A DNA stretch of 64,000 nucleotides from Gilliamella sp. ESL0441. Lineage in GTDB: Bacteria; Pseudomonadota; Gammaproteobacteria; Enterobacterales; Orbaceae. The translations under genes were made by a program, and so were the position numbers. Numbering within the stretch: position 1 is the first letter of the stretch; every line of letters starts with the position of its first letter. Shown piece by piece: positions 18,337-28,251 of the stretch. The notes beneath the pieces were generated by a model, which was not told the DNA's origin, made no database searches, and was given only the letters and a program-made list of their open reading frames with translations. The stretch spans positions 2,170,001 to 2,234,000 of the forward strand of contig NZ_CP048264.1 in the NCBI RefSeq assembly GCF_019469185.1, given 5' to 3'.

Positions 18337-19056
18337 TTAGAAGGTATAACGAATACCAGCTAATAAATCAACTGAAGTGAATTTAGCCGTTGATTTAATA
18401 TCGTAATCTTCTCTATGAGCTTTAAATTTTACTTTACCAGCATCCAAATAACGAGCACTAAAATCAAAATCTAAATTATCTGTAATTTTATAGCCAACAC
18501 CTGCCGCTAAACTCCAAGCAAATTTAGTTTTGTTTTTCGAAAAACGATCACGATAATCATCATCATAATCATCATTCACCCAATCACGATAATCGCGTTT
18601 CAATTTAGTAAAGGCAACCCCCAATCCAGCACCAACAAAAGGAGTAAATGATGTTTTAGTATCAATATCATAATATGCATTGAACATTAACGTGTTCATT
18701 TTAGCTTTTACTTTATTGGTAGTATGAATGGTGTCATCATCTTCATCGATTTCACTTTCATGTTTTGTCTTATTTGAATCACCACGTAGAGTAAATGAAA
18801 TTTCAGCACGTACAGGGATATCAAAAGCAGATTTGAAATTATACCCAAGATTCAATGCACCAGCAAATTTACTTTTATTCATTGAACCCATGTTGATATT
18901 TAAACTTTTTTCATCATCATAAAAAGTATCTTTCATACTATTTACTTTAAAAATACTATCACCTAGTTGACCACCAAGATAGAAACCACTATTTTGAGCG
19001 TTTGCAAAACTTGATAAACAAGCCAACGTCGATAATGCTATTACTGTTTTTTTCAT
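18337..19056 (-). CDS. Outer membrane beta-barrel protein (opacity/OmpA-like)
   Basis: A 239-residue exported protein. A signal peptide covers about residues 1-20 (ending FANA). The mature protein alternates polar and hydrophobic residues, with FYLGGQLG near the start and a terminal phenylalanine in LLAGIRYTF, typical of eight-stranded barrels assembled by BamA. Very acidic loops are seen: ESEIDEDDDT and WVNDDYDDDYRD. Function unknown; such proteins often serve adhesion or membrane stability. It is monocistronic with a strong terminator. Confidence 0.85.
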   Translation of the reverse strand: MKKTVIALSTLACLSSFANAQNSGFYLGGQLGDSIFKVNSMKDTFYDDEKSLNINMGSMNKSKFAGALNLGYNFKSAFDIPVRAEISFTLRGDSNKTKHESEIDEDDDTIHTTNKVKAKMNTLMFNAYYDIDTKTSFTPFVGAGLGVAFTKLKRDYRDWVNDDYDDDYRDRFSKNKTKFAWSLAAGVGYKITDNLDFDFSARYLDAGKVKFKAHREDYDIKSTAKFTSVDLLAGIRYTF

Positions 19057-19322
19057 ATTTATTTCCTAATAATCTTATTCATGCCATTCATGGCAAAAAC
19101 ATTCTAAAACATAAAAATTTCACATGCAATCAGATAGATATTAATATTTTTTATATCTTTATTGATTAATATAAACAGCACACAAAAAAACAATGTAAAA
19201 TTAATTAGTTAAATGTAATTTTTATGTAATTAAAATGATTTTAATTTGTAAAGTAATTAAAATAAAAAATATTCTGATAAATAACTATTAACTCAGAGAA
19301 ACTAATCCCATTGTCAAATTAA

Positions 19323-20063
19323 TTAATCAACAATGATTCGTCCATTCAACGGTTGAATTGGGCGGTTATTATCATGTTGCATAATTGAGTGAAATTTTTC
19401 GATTTGTGCTTTTGATGCATAACTTTCGTGTTCTAACACAATCCACCTTACCCCTTCTGTACAAGGTGGCGTAGTCAGTGAACCACTAAAGCGGTAGTAG
19501 TCCAATACATTGGGTAATAACGCTTTAATATCAATAGCATTATCTAATATCAGGCTTTTATTCACCGCTGTTGGCATTTGATGCCATGCTTTTTCTAATT
19601 CTAAATTAGTTTTACCTTCATTGAACATTAACGCCATTACCGCTAAATCGCCATTTTGATTTTTATAAACAAAATGCGCCTCCATCGGATAATGCTTACC
19701 GTTAATTTCATTTTCGCTAGGCGTATGAAAGTGGAATTGCTGCAATGTAAAAGCCTCATCATCCAACGTTAAACTATTTTCACCCGATACATTGATTTGG
19801 ATAGTGTGCCCATTATTAACCATTTCTTGCTTAGCAGAATTGAAAATAAGACTAAGCTCAGGATGATTTGTTTTAAGTGCATGTTCAATATTGATTGGCG
19901 ATTGATTCTTGCCATTTTCACAAGTTGAATATTCCGGTGAAAGCTTTCCCCAATTTTCAGGCTTTTCTTGCCCATCATATCCCCAATGAGTGGTATGTTC
20001 ATTTGCAAAACAGGGGAAGCTAAATGTTGCAATTAAAGCAACAATCCTTATGTTCAATTTCAT
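19323..20063 (-). CDS. cah: Alpha-type carbonic anhydrase, periplasmic
   Basis: A 246-residue zinc enzyme that interconverts CO2 and bicarbonate. The signal peptide ends at about residue 20 (CFA). The three zinc histidines are H111 and H113 (QFHFHTPSE) and H130 (MEAHFVY). GSLTTPPCTEGVRWIVL and NNRPIQPLNGR are conserved family blocks. C48 and the cysteine of TPPC could form the usual disulfide. Divergent from the uvrA-like gene; no operon partner. Confidence 0.95.
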   Translation of the reverse strand: MKLNIRIVALIATFSFPCFANEHTTHWGYDGQEKPENWGKLSPEYSTCENGKNQSPINIEHALKTNHPELSLIFNSAKQEMVNNGHTIQINVSGENSLTLDDEAFTLQQFHFHTPSENEINGKHYPMEAHFVYKNQNGDLAVMALMFNEGKTNLELEKAWHQMPTAVNKSLILDNAIDIKALLPNVLDYYRFSGSLTTPPCTEGVRWIVLEHESYASKAQIEKFHSIMQHDNNRPIQPLNGRIIVD

Positions 20064-20399
20064 AATTTCTCAATTTAATAATGTGATTTGTGGCGAAATT
20101 ATAGACTCATTAAACTAGCCTGACTATCTAAAATTAGTTAATTAAAACAATTCTCTCAAAAAACCTCATTAAGGCCTCTTAAAAAATTTGAACTGTTTTT
20201 TAAATAAACAATATAGTTAACCAAATGTCGGTAAAATACAACCAATGCACAAAATTTCAATTTTGTCAATAAATTTTAAAAAATATAGATATTTCATTTC
20301 ACTAATAAAAAATAATGCTCTATATTTCCTCAATAGGTTAATCTTAACGATAAATAAATTAGTTGGAATTTCTTAATTAAAAAGACAAGGTTTGATTAG
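20064..20399. promoter_or_regulatory. Divergent intergenic region, carbonic anhydrase / uvrA-like gene
   Basis: 336 bp of very AT-rich DNA with no gene. TTGTCA (about 20263) and TATAGA (about 20284) with a 15-bp spacer is a weak candidate promoter for the uvrA-like gene. No repeat or clear operator was seen. Confidence 0.35.
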
Positions 20400-22832
20400 A
20401 TGAAAAGTATAAAAATAACAGGAGCTCGCATTCACAATCTTAAAGACGTTGATATTACTATTCCCAAAAACAAATTAACCGTTGCTACCGGTATAAGTGG
20501 ATCAGGAAAGTCTAGTCTGATGTTTGATATTGTGTTTGAAGAAGGACGTAAAGGGTATCTTCAATCATTAGGAATCTTTCCGGGACTTGAAAATGAGAGA
20601 AAATTTGCAAGCATAGAGGGTATCGGCCCGACAATTGCAGTTAAGCAAAGCGTTGTACGTCAGAATAACCCAAGATCAACAGTCGGTTCAAAAACAAACA
20701 TATTCAACCTTCTTGCCCTACTGTATTCAAGTGAAGGGCGGGTTAAATGTTCAGAGTGCAACGAAACTATTGGACAAGATAAGGTCTGCGCTAAGTGTGG
20801 ACATGAGGAAGAGCGCCTTGAATTAGGCTATTTTTCCTATAATAACCCTAACGGAATGTGTATGAAATGCGCTGGCAGAGGCGCATATTATCACATTAAT
20901 ATGGAAAAGCTTATTGCAAATAAAAATCCCACCGTTCGAGAGTTATTTAATTTTATCGGGGTAACCCCCGGTATACTTCGCGTCTTGGAAAGGAATTTCA
21001 AAGGCTATATGGATCAGCCTTATTTAGAAATACCGGATGAAATAAAAGAAGAAGTGGTAAACGGGCATTATGTCAGCAATAACAGTGCAAATCAAAGCTT
21101 CTGCTTATCAAGAATTTTGCAAGCTAAACACAAAAGAGGCGAATATTTAAATGGTCTGTACGAAATAACCCTCTGCTCGGAATGTCATGGATATCGCATA
21201 GGTGAAGAAGCTCGCAACATATTAATTAATGATAAACATATTGGTCAAGTCGGCAAAATGACTTTAGACGAGGCTAAAACGTTTTTTGAATCGGCATTAG
21301 AACTAAACGAAATAACGCAATTTGGGAAAAATCTTCTTAACGATATTTTGAGCAAGACAAAATCATTAATTGCTTCTCGTTTAGGGCATTTATCACTTTA
21401 TAGAGAAATGTCCTCACTGAGTGGCGGGGAAATACAACGACTCTTCCTTAACTCGCATTTGGAATCCAAACTTGAGTCACTTATCTATATTCTTGATGAA
21501 CCCACAGTCGGACTACATGAATCAGAAAAACTTGAACTTTTACAATCTATAAAAGCGCTTAAAGATTTGGGCAACACGGTTATTGTTGTGGAACATGACA
21601 GAAGTACGATAGAAATAGCTGAACATATCATTGATATTGGCCCAAAAGCGAGAATTGAAGGCGGGGAAGTGATTTATGAAGGTGATTATGCTGGTCTGTT
21701 AAAATGCGATAAATCATTGACAGGACAATATCTTTCCGGCAAAGCAAAAATGCCGGTAAGGATGTTAAAACAAAATATCGATGATTCTGCTATTCCCCGT
21801 TTAGTCATTCGACACGCCAAAACCAACAATTTAAAAGATATTTCAATCGCATTTCCATTAGGCGTTCTTATTGGGGTTTCGGGCGTTTCTGGAAGTGGTA
21901 AAAGCTCCTTGATATCGAACACGCTTACGCCCCTGTTAAAAAGTTATTTTCGCTTAGACGCCAATAAGAACAATACCAATGGAGAAGAAATAGATCTTGA
22001 AGAAGAATCACTGTTAATCGAAACAATAGCCGAAAGGCTTGATGGCGCAGAAAATATTTCTGGCTTTGCTGAAGTATCGCAGGCACCAATAGGAAGAAAT
22101 ATAAATTCGAATCCTATCACTTTTACCAAAATATGGGACAAGATACGCAGATTATTTGCAGAACAACCCGAAGCAAAACGATTAAATTTAACGGCTGGAC
22201 ACTTTTCCTTCAATTCCGAGGGCGCTTGCCGAGAGTGTAATGGTAGTGGACGTAAAGCTATTTTTCCTGAGGGTAGCTTAAAAATGTACGCAACGTGCGA
22301 AAAATGTAAAGGTAAAAGATATAACAATGAAGTTTTAACTGTTATGTATAAAGGGAAAAATATTTCAGAAATTCTTGATATGCAGATTTCTGAAGCGATA
22401 GCCCTATTTAGTGATAATGATTTCATCGTTCGTCCGTTACAGATAATGGAACGGATTGGTATGGGATATATAAAGCTTGGGCAACCCACTTCAACAATGA
22501 GCGGAGGAGAAACCCAAAGACTAAAACTCGCGAAGGAATTAGGACGGCAACGAAAAGGTCATATCTTGTATATCATGGATGAACCCACTACTGGTTTAAG
22601 TCTTTATGATACAGCTCAGCTAATAAAACTGTTGGATGAATTAATCAAAAGCGGAAACTCTGTGATTGTTGTTGAGCATAATCATGAAGTTCTTGAATCG
22701 TGTGATTGGATTGTGGAACTTGGTCCTGAAGGAGGATTAAAAGGTGGTGAAATCATTGCCGAAGGAACCCCTAAAGACTTGGTGAAAAATCCAAAATCAC
22801 TAATCGGAAAATATTTAACTCCTACGACTTAA
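20400..22832 (+). CDS. UvrA-like (class II) ABC ATPase
   Basis: An 810-residue protein with two ABC modules of the UvrA type. First Walker A GISGSGKSS (31-39), zinc-finger cysteines from about 118 (CSECNETIGQDKVCAKCGH), signature LSGGEIQR and Walker B YILDEPTVGL. The second module has GVSGSGKSS, zinc cysteines CRECNGSG/CEKCKGKR, MSGGETQRLKLAKELG and YIMDEPTTGL. It is shorter than housekeeping UvrA (about 940), which fits UvrA2/DrrC-like proteins linked to drug tolerance. A second, true uvrA is expected elsewhere. The start has no clear Shine-Dalgarno (AAGACAAGG is 15 bases away), hinting at acquisition. Confidence 0.85.
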   Translation: MKSIKITGARIHNLKDVDITIPKNKLTVATGISGSGKSSLMFDIVFEEGRKGYLQSLGIFPGLENERKFASIEGIGPTIAVKQSVVRQNNPRSTVGSKTNIFNLLALLYSSEGRVKCSECNETIGQDKVCAKCGHEEERLELGYFSYNNPNGMCMKCAGRGAYYHINMEKLIANKNPTVRELFNFIGVTPGILRVLERNFKGYMDQPYLEIPDEIKEEVVNGHYVSNNSANQSFCLSRILQAKHKRGEYLNGLYEITLCSECHGYRIGEEARNILINDKHIGQVGKMTLDEAKTFFESALELNEITQFGKNLLNDILSKTKSLIASRLGHLSLYREMSSLSGGEIQRLFLNSHLESKLESLIYILDEPTVGLHESEKLELLQSIKALKDLGNTVIVVEHDRSTIEIAEHIIDIGPKARIEGGEVIYEGDYAGLLKCDKSLTGQYLSGKAKMPVRMLKQNIDDSAIPRLVIRHAKTNNLKDISIAFPLGVLIGVSGVSGSGKSSLISNTLTPLLKSYFRLDANKNNTNGEEIDLEEESLLIETIAERLDGAENISGFAEVSQAPIGRNINSNPITFTKIWDKIRRLFAEQPEAKRLNLTAGHFSFNSEGACRECNGSGRKAIFPEGSLKMYATCEKCKGKRYNNEVLTVMYKGKNISEILDMQISEAIALFSDNDFIVRPLQIMERIGMGYIKLGQPTSTMSGGETQRLKLAKELGRQRKGHILYIMDEPTTGLSLYDTAQLIKLLDELIKSGNSVIVVEHNHEVLESCDWIVELGPEGGLKGGEIIAEGTPKDLVKNPKSLIGKYLTPTT

Positions 22833-22849
22833 AAAGTGGATACTTGATT

Positions 22850-23860
22850 ATGGCTAATATAAAAGAATTAGAAACCATTGATGCAGAATCGGTGGATATG
22901 AATCCAGATAAATTGAGAGAGCTGGATGTCGCCTTGAATTTTCAACTAGGCATTATTAAAGGAATCGCAATTTTGCGAAAAGGCAGCATTGTGTTTGAAA
23001 AATATTTCAAAGGTTACCATGCTGAAAATACTCATCATCTCACTTCAGTAACACAAAGCGTTACTTCCGCTTTAGTGGGAATAGCCATTGATAAAGGATA
23101 TATAAAAAGCGCCGATCAACCAATACTGGATTTCTTTCCAGAAGCGGAATCCAAAGCCAGTGATATGTTAAAGCGACATCTGACAATCAAACATTTACTA
23201 ACCATGACTGCACCCTATTCTTGGAAAAAGAGTGAGCCATTAGATAGGTTGAGAAGGCAAAAGAATTGGACGATGTTTATGCTTGAAATGTTGGGACAAA
23301 AAGGCCTGCTTGGGGAGTTTCAATTCAATATGTCTAATGCCCACCTTCTTTCAGCGATTATTACGCGGAGTACGGGGCTATCAACCCGAGAATTTGCCAA
23401 TAAATCATTATTCAGCCATTTAGGAGTGAAAGAGATCGTTGACCAGCAGATGAAATCCTTTTCTAAAGAAGAGGTCTATGGTGAAAATATTACCGGTTGG
23501 ATAAAAGATCCTCAAAATATCAATACCGGAGGCTGGGGGCTGTCTTTAACTCTGCGGGATATGCTTCGTTTGGGATATTTGTATTTGAATAAAGGCCAAT
23601 GCAATGATAAGCCGATCATTTCAGAAAACTGGATAACTGAATCGCTAAAACAGCATACGGAAGATTGTGGCTATATGTGGTGGCTTAGAGAAGATAAGGG
23701 GATTAACACTTTTCTTGCGGCAGGCATAGGCGGAACTTATCTCTATTGTGTTCCCGAAAAGGATCTGATAGTGGCAATCGTATCGAAAGTCGACAAGATG
23801 ATAATCGACAGGTGGGAACTCATGGCGGATTATATCATTCCATCGATAACAGACAGTTAA
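22850..23860 (+). CDS. Serine hydrolase (beta-lactamase/PBP-like), likely catalytically altered
   Basis: A 336-residue cytoplasmic protein (no signal peptide) of the class C beta-lactamase family. The nucleophile motif should be SxxK; here it reads S66-V-T-Q69, and the YxN motif reads MSN (in FNMSNAHLL). The third motif region is GIGGTYLY. The fold and blocks such as LTIKHLLTMTAPY are otherwise conserved, so it may be an inactive binder or act differently. A TTG six bases upstream is in frame, but ATG at 22850 is preferred. It follows the uvrA-like gene by 17 bp, likely one operon. Confidence 0.8.
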   Translation: MANIKELETIDAESVDMNPDKLRELDVALNFQLGIIKGIAILRKGSIVFEKYFKGYHAENTHHLTSVTQSVTSALVGIAIDKGYIKSADQPILDFFPEAESKASDMLKRHLTIKHLLTMTAPYSWKKSEPLDRLRRQKNWTMFMLEMLGQKGLLGEFQFNMSNAHLLSAIITRSTGLSTREFANKSLFSHLGVKEIVDQQMKSFSKEEVYGENITGWIKDPQNINTGGWGLSLTLRDMLRLGYLYLNKGQCNDKPIISENWITESLKQHTEDCGYMWWLREDKGINTFLAAGIGGTYLYCVPEKDLIVAIVSKVDKMIIDRWELMADYIIPSITDS

Positions 23861-24099
23861 TTTTTTCGTCGTAAATAAAATATCCCTTCTGCGATTCATT
23901 CCACCAAAAGGCAAGAAGGTTTTACCGCCATGAACTGTCTAACAAAACGTTTTAGGTTGGGATAGGTGCTGTTCGGGCAGGTACTATAAAGTGAAAAATA
24001 TAATGGATATTTTGCTCTCGATAAAATGTCGATTAGAAGCTTTTTTGCGCTAGAGAAAAATAACATCATTATTTAAAAAATAAACTTAAAGAGAAATCT

Positions 24100-25482
24100 A
24101 TGTCAAATTTTCAAGAAAAATTGCAAAAAGGCATGTTTGAAGGTCCAATCATGACAATAATTATAAAAATAGGGATTCCCATTCTCATTGGTCACTTATT
24201 AAATTATGCTTACTTAATAATCAATACCTATTTTATTTCATTGATCAATCCTACTTCTTCAGCCCCGTTGGCGGGAACCGGTCTTTTATTTCCACTATTT
24301 TTTGTCTTTGAAGCTATCGCTTCAGGTTTAGCCGTTGGACTCAGTACCACAACGGGGCGATTGATCGGTGAAAAACGATTTAATCATTGTCAAAATCTGG
24401 GTGTTACAGGTGTCGTCATAGCTTTACTGCTAACCGTGCCATTTATGATTATGTGTTATGCTTTTGGCCCACAAATTATTAATTTATTATCAGGTGATAA
24501 ATTAAGCCTTGAAGCAACAGTCTATAGCCTACAGTTTTTATATTCATTAGCCCCAGGTTTACTGTTCATAATATTATTACAGGTTTATGGCGGTATTCTT
24601 ATTGGCGAAGGCCTGACATATGTTACTGCAATATCATTTATGATTATGGTAACGCTCAATATCATACTTGATCCGATATTGATATTTGTACTCGATATGG
24701 GGGTGGCTGGTGCAGGTGTAGCCACAACAATATCGTTATTTATGGCTTTTACCTATTTAATCCGCTTTATACACAAGGGAAAATCAAGAATTCCGTTAAC
24801 ATTTAACTTTACTCACTTTAACGGAAAAATTGCCAGAGAAATCATACGGATTGGATTGCCTCAGTTTTTAATGACAGCCTCAACTTATATCATTATCGTT
24901 GCCTACAATAAAATTATTACCAATACCTTTGATGAAAATGCAATGAATGCATGGACATTGGTTGGGAGAATTGATCAGATTTTAGTTATTCCGATGATTG
25001 CTATTGCTGGTGCAATGATGGTCTTTATTTCGCAAAATTATGGACGTAATCAACTTGATCGGATTAAAGAAGCTTTTAATCTAAGCTTAAGGGCAATAAT
25101 GATACTATGTAGCTTCATTGCAGCAGTGTATGTATTACTTTCTCCTTGGTTATTTTCAATATTTACTTCAATACCAGAAGTGATTGATCTTGCCACAAAA
25201 CAAGTGCTAATCGTGTCATTTACCTTTTGTTTTATGGCAATAACGTGGATAATCGCATCATTCTTTCAAGCGACAGGAAAACCCCTACCTGCGGTAATTA
25301 TCCTTTATATTAGAATGATCATGATTTTTTCTATAGGACTATATTTAGTCTTTGTTCAAAAAATGGGAATGAATGGCATTTTTATCTCTATGGCACTCGG
25401 AAACCTACTTTCATGTTTATGGTCATTTTTGTGGGTGAAGAAAAGTCTGAAATCATTAAAATTCAAATCAATTTTGGAATAA
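24100..25482 (+). CDS. MATE family multidrug efflux protein
   Basis: A 460-residue inner-membrane exporter with twelve predicted helices in two related halves. Typical family elements: GIPILIGHLLNYAY near the start, DPILIFVLDMGVAGAGVATTIS at the middle of the N-half (split DPILIF / GVAGAGVATTIS) and IIASFFQATGKPLPA in the C-half. It exports cationic drugs in exchange for H+ or Na+. Ribosome site AAAGAGAAAT. Placed after the uvrA-like/serine hydrolase pair, it may belong to a small resistance cluster, but a 240-bp gap argues for its own promoter. Confidence 0.92.
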   Translation: MSNFQEKLQKGMFEGPIMTIIIKIGIPILIGHLLNYAYLIINTYFISLINPTSSAPLAGTGLLFPLFFVFEAIASGLAVGLSTTTGRLIGEKRFNHCQNLGVTGVVIALLLTVPFMIMCYAFGPQIINLLSGDKLSLEATVYSLQFLYSLAPGLLFIILLQVYGGILIGEGLTYVTAISFMIMVTLNIILDPILIFVLDMGVAGAGVATTISLFMAFTYLIRFIHKGKSRIPLTFNFTHFNGKIAREIIRIGLPQFLMTASTYIIIVAYNKIITNTFDENAMNAWTLVGRIDQILVIPMIAIAGAMMVFISQNYGRNQLDRIKEAFNLSLRAIMILCSFIAAVYVLLSPWLFSIFTSIPEVIDLATKQVLIVSFTFCFMAITWIIASFFQATGKPLPAVIILYIRMIMIFSIGLYLVFVQKMGMNGIFISMALGNLLSCLWSFLWVKKSLKSLKFKSILE

Positions 25483-25526
25483 GTTATTTTCGTCTATTGC
25501 TACGCTATTATCTCAAACAATATTAA

Positions 25527-25694
25527 GCAAATAAGCTAAGTACAAAAGTTAATCAAGGAGAAGAAAGACATATTGTAAAAAATAATTGGGTAGATATTGA
25601 ATATCATTATATTATTGGAAGAAAAGAATAGGGAAAAAGTAATATTTATGAAGCACATCCCCGAATTAAGGTCAAAATTCAATCTATCCAATAA
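25527..25694 (+). pseudogene. Possible gene remnant
   Basis: An open frame without its own ATG and with one stop (TAG at 25629) reads NKLSTKVNQGEERHIVKNNW, then continues after the stop as GKSNIYEAHPRIKVK. It looks coding in residue make-up but has no start. Probably debris of an accessory gene; weakly supported. Confidence 0.25.
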
Positions 25695-25702
25695 GATTAT
25701 AA

Positions 25703-26017
25703 ATGGATGACAAAATGAAATTATTAAAGATCTTAATAATACTATTACTATTAATTAAAGGTTTTACCCAAATTCTTATTTGCAAGGATGATCCTACTGT
25801 CTTTTTGGCGCTAAAATTGAATCCTCTTTCTGAAAATTATAATTATATTAATTATTTAAGTCACAATAGTTATTATGTTTTGTTTTCTGATGAAAATGAA
25901 ATGATAGGACAAAATATCATTGATATGATTTATAAGATTCCTTTAATTCTTTATATTTCAGTTTTGCTTATATTATTTTTTTTAAAACATAAAAATACAA
26001 AAGAGAAAACCCTATAA
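25703..26017 (+). CDS. Small membrane protein of unknown function
   Basis: 104 residues with hydrophobic segments at about 6-22 and 77-96, the second ending in a lysine-rich tail (KHKNTKEKT). The part between is polar and would lie in the periplasm. I do not recognise the family. Start could also be the ATG at 25715 (MKLLKIL). Its setting among immunity-like genes and remnants suggests an accessory function, perhaps protection from a toxin, but nothing in the sequence proves it. Confidence 0.5.
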   Translation: MDDKMKLLKILIILLLLIKGFTQILICKDDPTVFLALKLNPLSENYNYINYLSHNSYYVLFSDENEMIGQNIIDMIYKIPLILYISVLLILFFLKHKNTKEKTL

Positions 26018-26086
26018 AGCAATTTTTACCTCATATTACTTTTTTGGGTTTGATATATTTTTGCTTTTTATAAACAGGTTAATTGA

Positions 26087-26305
26087 CCACAATTATTAAG
26101 TAATGAAATAGAGAAACATTTACTCGAAAGAAGATTAGATAATTATGATATATCGTAACTTATAAACAAAGACATCAAAAAAATTTATTCTGATGATGAT
26201 TTTAAGTTTAAACTGGATGCTTATTTATCCCATTTCAAAAATAATCACTGGGTATTTGATAAAGCGGAAAAAATGGTTCTAAATAGTTTTAAGAGGTTGA
26301 TTTAA
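26087..26305 (+). pseudogene. Broken small gene, one internal stop
   Basis: A frame of 73 codons reads PQLLSNEIEKHLLERRLDNY..., meets a TAA after DIS, and goes on in the same frame as LINKDIKKIYSDDDFKFKLD to a proper stop. Both parts look coding (charged, heptad-like). No start codon is seen for the whole. Best read as a decayed immunity- or toxin-type gene. Confidence 0.4.
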
Positions 26306-26328
26306 TAGTAAAAGGAAACAATTTTAAA

Positions 26329-27003
26329 ATGAGAATATTATTACTGATTCTATTGTCTTTGGCTAATATAGCATGTAGTCAAAAAATAGAAAATCAATCA
26401 GCAGTGACTCAAACAATCCCACATTTTGATGCTACGGTTTATCAACTTATTGACCTTTTTAATAAAAAGAATTTTAAAGAAATTAACCAATATATTAATA
26501 AAGATATAGGTCTTTTCATTGTATATAATGGAAGTACCAGCCCAACAATGAGAAGAATTGAACAATTTAAATCGAATAATAAAATAATTGAAAATACAAT
26601 ACCGTCTTGGGTAGACGATGAATTGCTAGGGTTTTCAATATCTGGCAATCCTAAAATACAATATGAACAATATCCTACATTTGATCCATGTAGTGAAAAA
26701 GTCACTAAACTAGGTCTGTATGCCAATTCAAAAGAAAAAAATATTGAGGCTTTAAAAATAGCGCTTGGTTATTATCATTGGGAACTAAAACACTATCAAT
26801 TTGAAAAAAATCCTGTTTGGGAGGAATATCAATCCATTGCCGATAAAATAGCCCCTAAAACAGTTAAAGTTGTTTACATTGAAAACTTTCCTGATACATT
26901 ACCGGATGATGAAAAAAATATTTTCATATTTTATCTTACACAACTGGATAATAAATGGTATTTAACAATTTTAGATTTTTATACTATGGATTGCAGCGCA
27001 TAA
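26329..27003 (+). CDS. Lipoprotein of unknown function
   Basis: 224 residues. The signal peptide ends in a lipobox ANIAC with lipidated C16. The mature protein is acidic with no recognised domain; IALGYYHWELKHYQF and a C-terminal YTMDC are notable, and two further cysteines (in FDPC and MDC) could form a disulfide. It may be a surface-exposed or periplasmic immunity lipoprotein, judging from its neighbours. AAAAGGAAACAATT precedes the ATG. Confidence 0.65.
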   Translation: MRILLLILLSLANIACSQKIENQSAVTQTIPHFDATVYQLIDLFNKKNFKEINQYINKDIGLFIVYNGSTSPTMRRIEQFKSNNKIIENTIPSWVDDELLGFSISGNPKIQYEQYPTFDPCSEKVTKLGLYANSKEKNIEALKIALGYYHWELKHYQFEKNPVWEEYQSIADKIAPKTVKVVYIENFPDTLPDDEKNIFIFYLTQLDNKWYLTILDFYTMDCSA

Positions 27004-27234
27004 AATGCGTGATAATAAAAAATATTTTGGCAAAAATTGTTATTATTCAAAGTAACTTATCAATTAAAAATTCACCTAAAATAAAGCGGAAATAAATTCA
27101 CTATTATCTGAAATCAGGTATATACTCTCCATAAATTCTGAAAACCTCACTCATATACTGCACCCGTTATTCTATACAAGCGTTTTTTTAAAGAACGGGG
27201 AAACATTGTAAAAAATAAACAAGGAATATTGGCA

Positions 27235-28245
27235 ATGAGATTGATAATAGCATGTATAACCCTCTTATTTATGAGTAATCAAATAGCGAATAGCCAACCG
27301 ATTAATAAAAATAAAAAAGACGATCTTATTACCCAAATTATGCAAGCTCCCCTTGCCAGCCCGCCAATTGGTGATAAACATGTTTTATATCCTTTTGCCA
27401 CACATTGGCAACATGCAGAAACAGAAAATGAACGTTCGGGGAGTGAAAAGGCTTTTGATGAATTGGCCGGAAATTTAGATAAGCAGTCCCAATCAGAACA
27501 ATCCTATAAGATCACTTTAACTATTGAAAATTTAAAACAGGTTTTTAATATCCCATATGATATCTATTCTGATATTATTGATGATATTACAAAACATGAG
27601 ATTAAAGTTCATGTAGAGAAATTAGCTAGTTCGCCTCATTTTGATCTGTTTCTACTTACCACTGAATCCCTTGATTTAAAATGTAATCCTTGTGAATACG
27701 AATCTAAATTTACCCTACAAACCATTATTTCTATTTCTGCTGATAAAATTATAGATAAGTTGGTAGTAGCTTACAAATCTGGAAGTGATATAGGCAGAAG
27801 TTATCGTTTTTTCTATTATAACAAGGAAAAAATAATTATTAGGGAACTTGAACGTGATGAGATAAATAGTTTTGCTTCTGAAATAAAAACATATCAACTC
27901 TCCTCCCAAGGCAAATTTATCCGCTATTATGACGAAAATGGTCTATTTCAAAACCAAGAAGAGCAAGGCTTAGTTCAAAACCATACCCGCGAAGGTTTAT
28001 GGATTGAAATGAAGCCAAACGGTTATACTCATAACAATACTTACTTAGAAGCCGAATATAAAAATGGTTTGCCCGTTAATATTTGGAAATTTTATCAATT
28101 AGAACAGCATTATAATGAACTCAATGAACCTATCTTATCCACCCGCAAAAAAGGCAAACTTTTGTACACAGAAACCTATAAAGACGGTGAGCTTGTGAAT
28201 CGGGTGTTTATAGATGATGAAGTGGCTAAAATTAAAAAGGGGTAA
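27235..28245 (+). CDS. Exported protein with MORN-like C-terminus, copy 1
   Basis: 336 residues. AAGGAATATTGGCA precedes the chosen ATG; an in-frame TTG six bases upstream is less likely. Signal peptide about 1-20, cut near NSQP; unlike copy 2 it has no clear lipobox. The N-terminal 60 residues (SPPIGDKHVLYPFATHWQH) and the last 30 are almost the same as in the next gene, while the middle differs. The C-terminal part has toxin_15/MORN-like repeats: YKNGLPVNIWKFYQ and YKDGELVNRVF. Function unknown. The pair is probably one operon with 6 bp between. Confidence 0.7.
   Translation: MRLIIACITLLFMSNQIANSQPINKNKKDDLITQIMQAPLASPPIGDKHVLYPFATHWQHAETENERSGSEKAFDELAGNLDKQSQSEQSYKITLTIENLKQVFNIPYDIYSDIIDDITKHEIKVHVEKLASSPHFDLFLLTTESLDLKCNPCEYESKFTLQTIISISADKIIDKLVVAYKSGSDIGRSYRFFYYNKEKIIIRELERDEINSFASEIKTYQLSSQGKFIRYYDENGLFQNQEEQGLVQNHTREGLWIEMKPNGYTHNNTYLEAEYKNGLPVNIWKFYQLEQHYNELNEPILSTRKKGKLLYTETYKDGELVNRVFIDDEVAKIKKG
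27275..27465 (+). repeat. 191-bp direct repeat, 5' part of paralogue pair (copy 1)
   Basis: Matches 28301-28491 at an exact offset of 1026 bp with only about four mismatches. A second repeat of 74 bp joins 28123-28196 with 29161-29234 with two or three mismatches. Between them the two genes are clearly diverged. Confidence 0.85.
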
Positions 28246-28251
28246 TATAGT

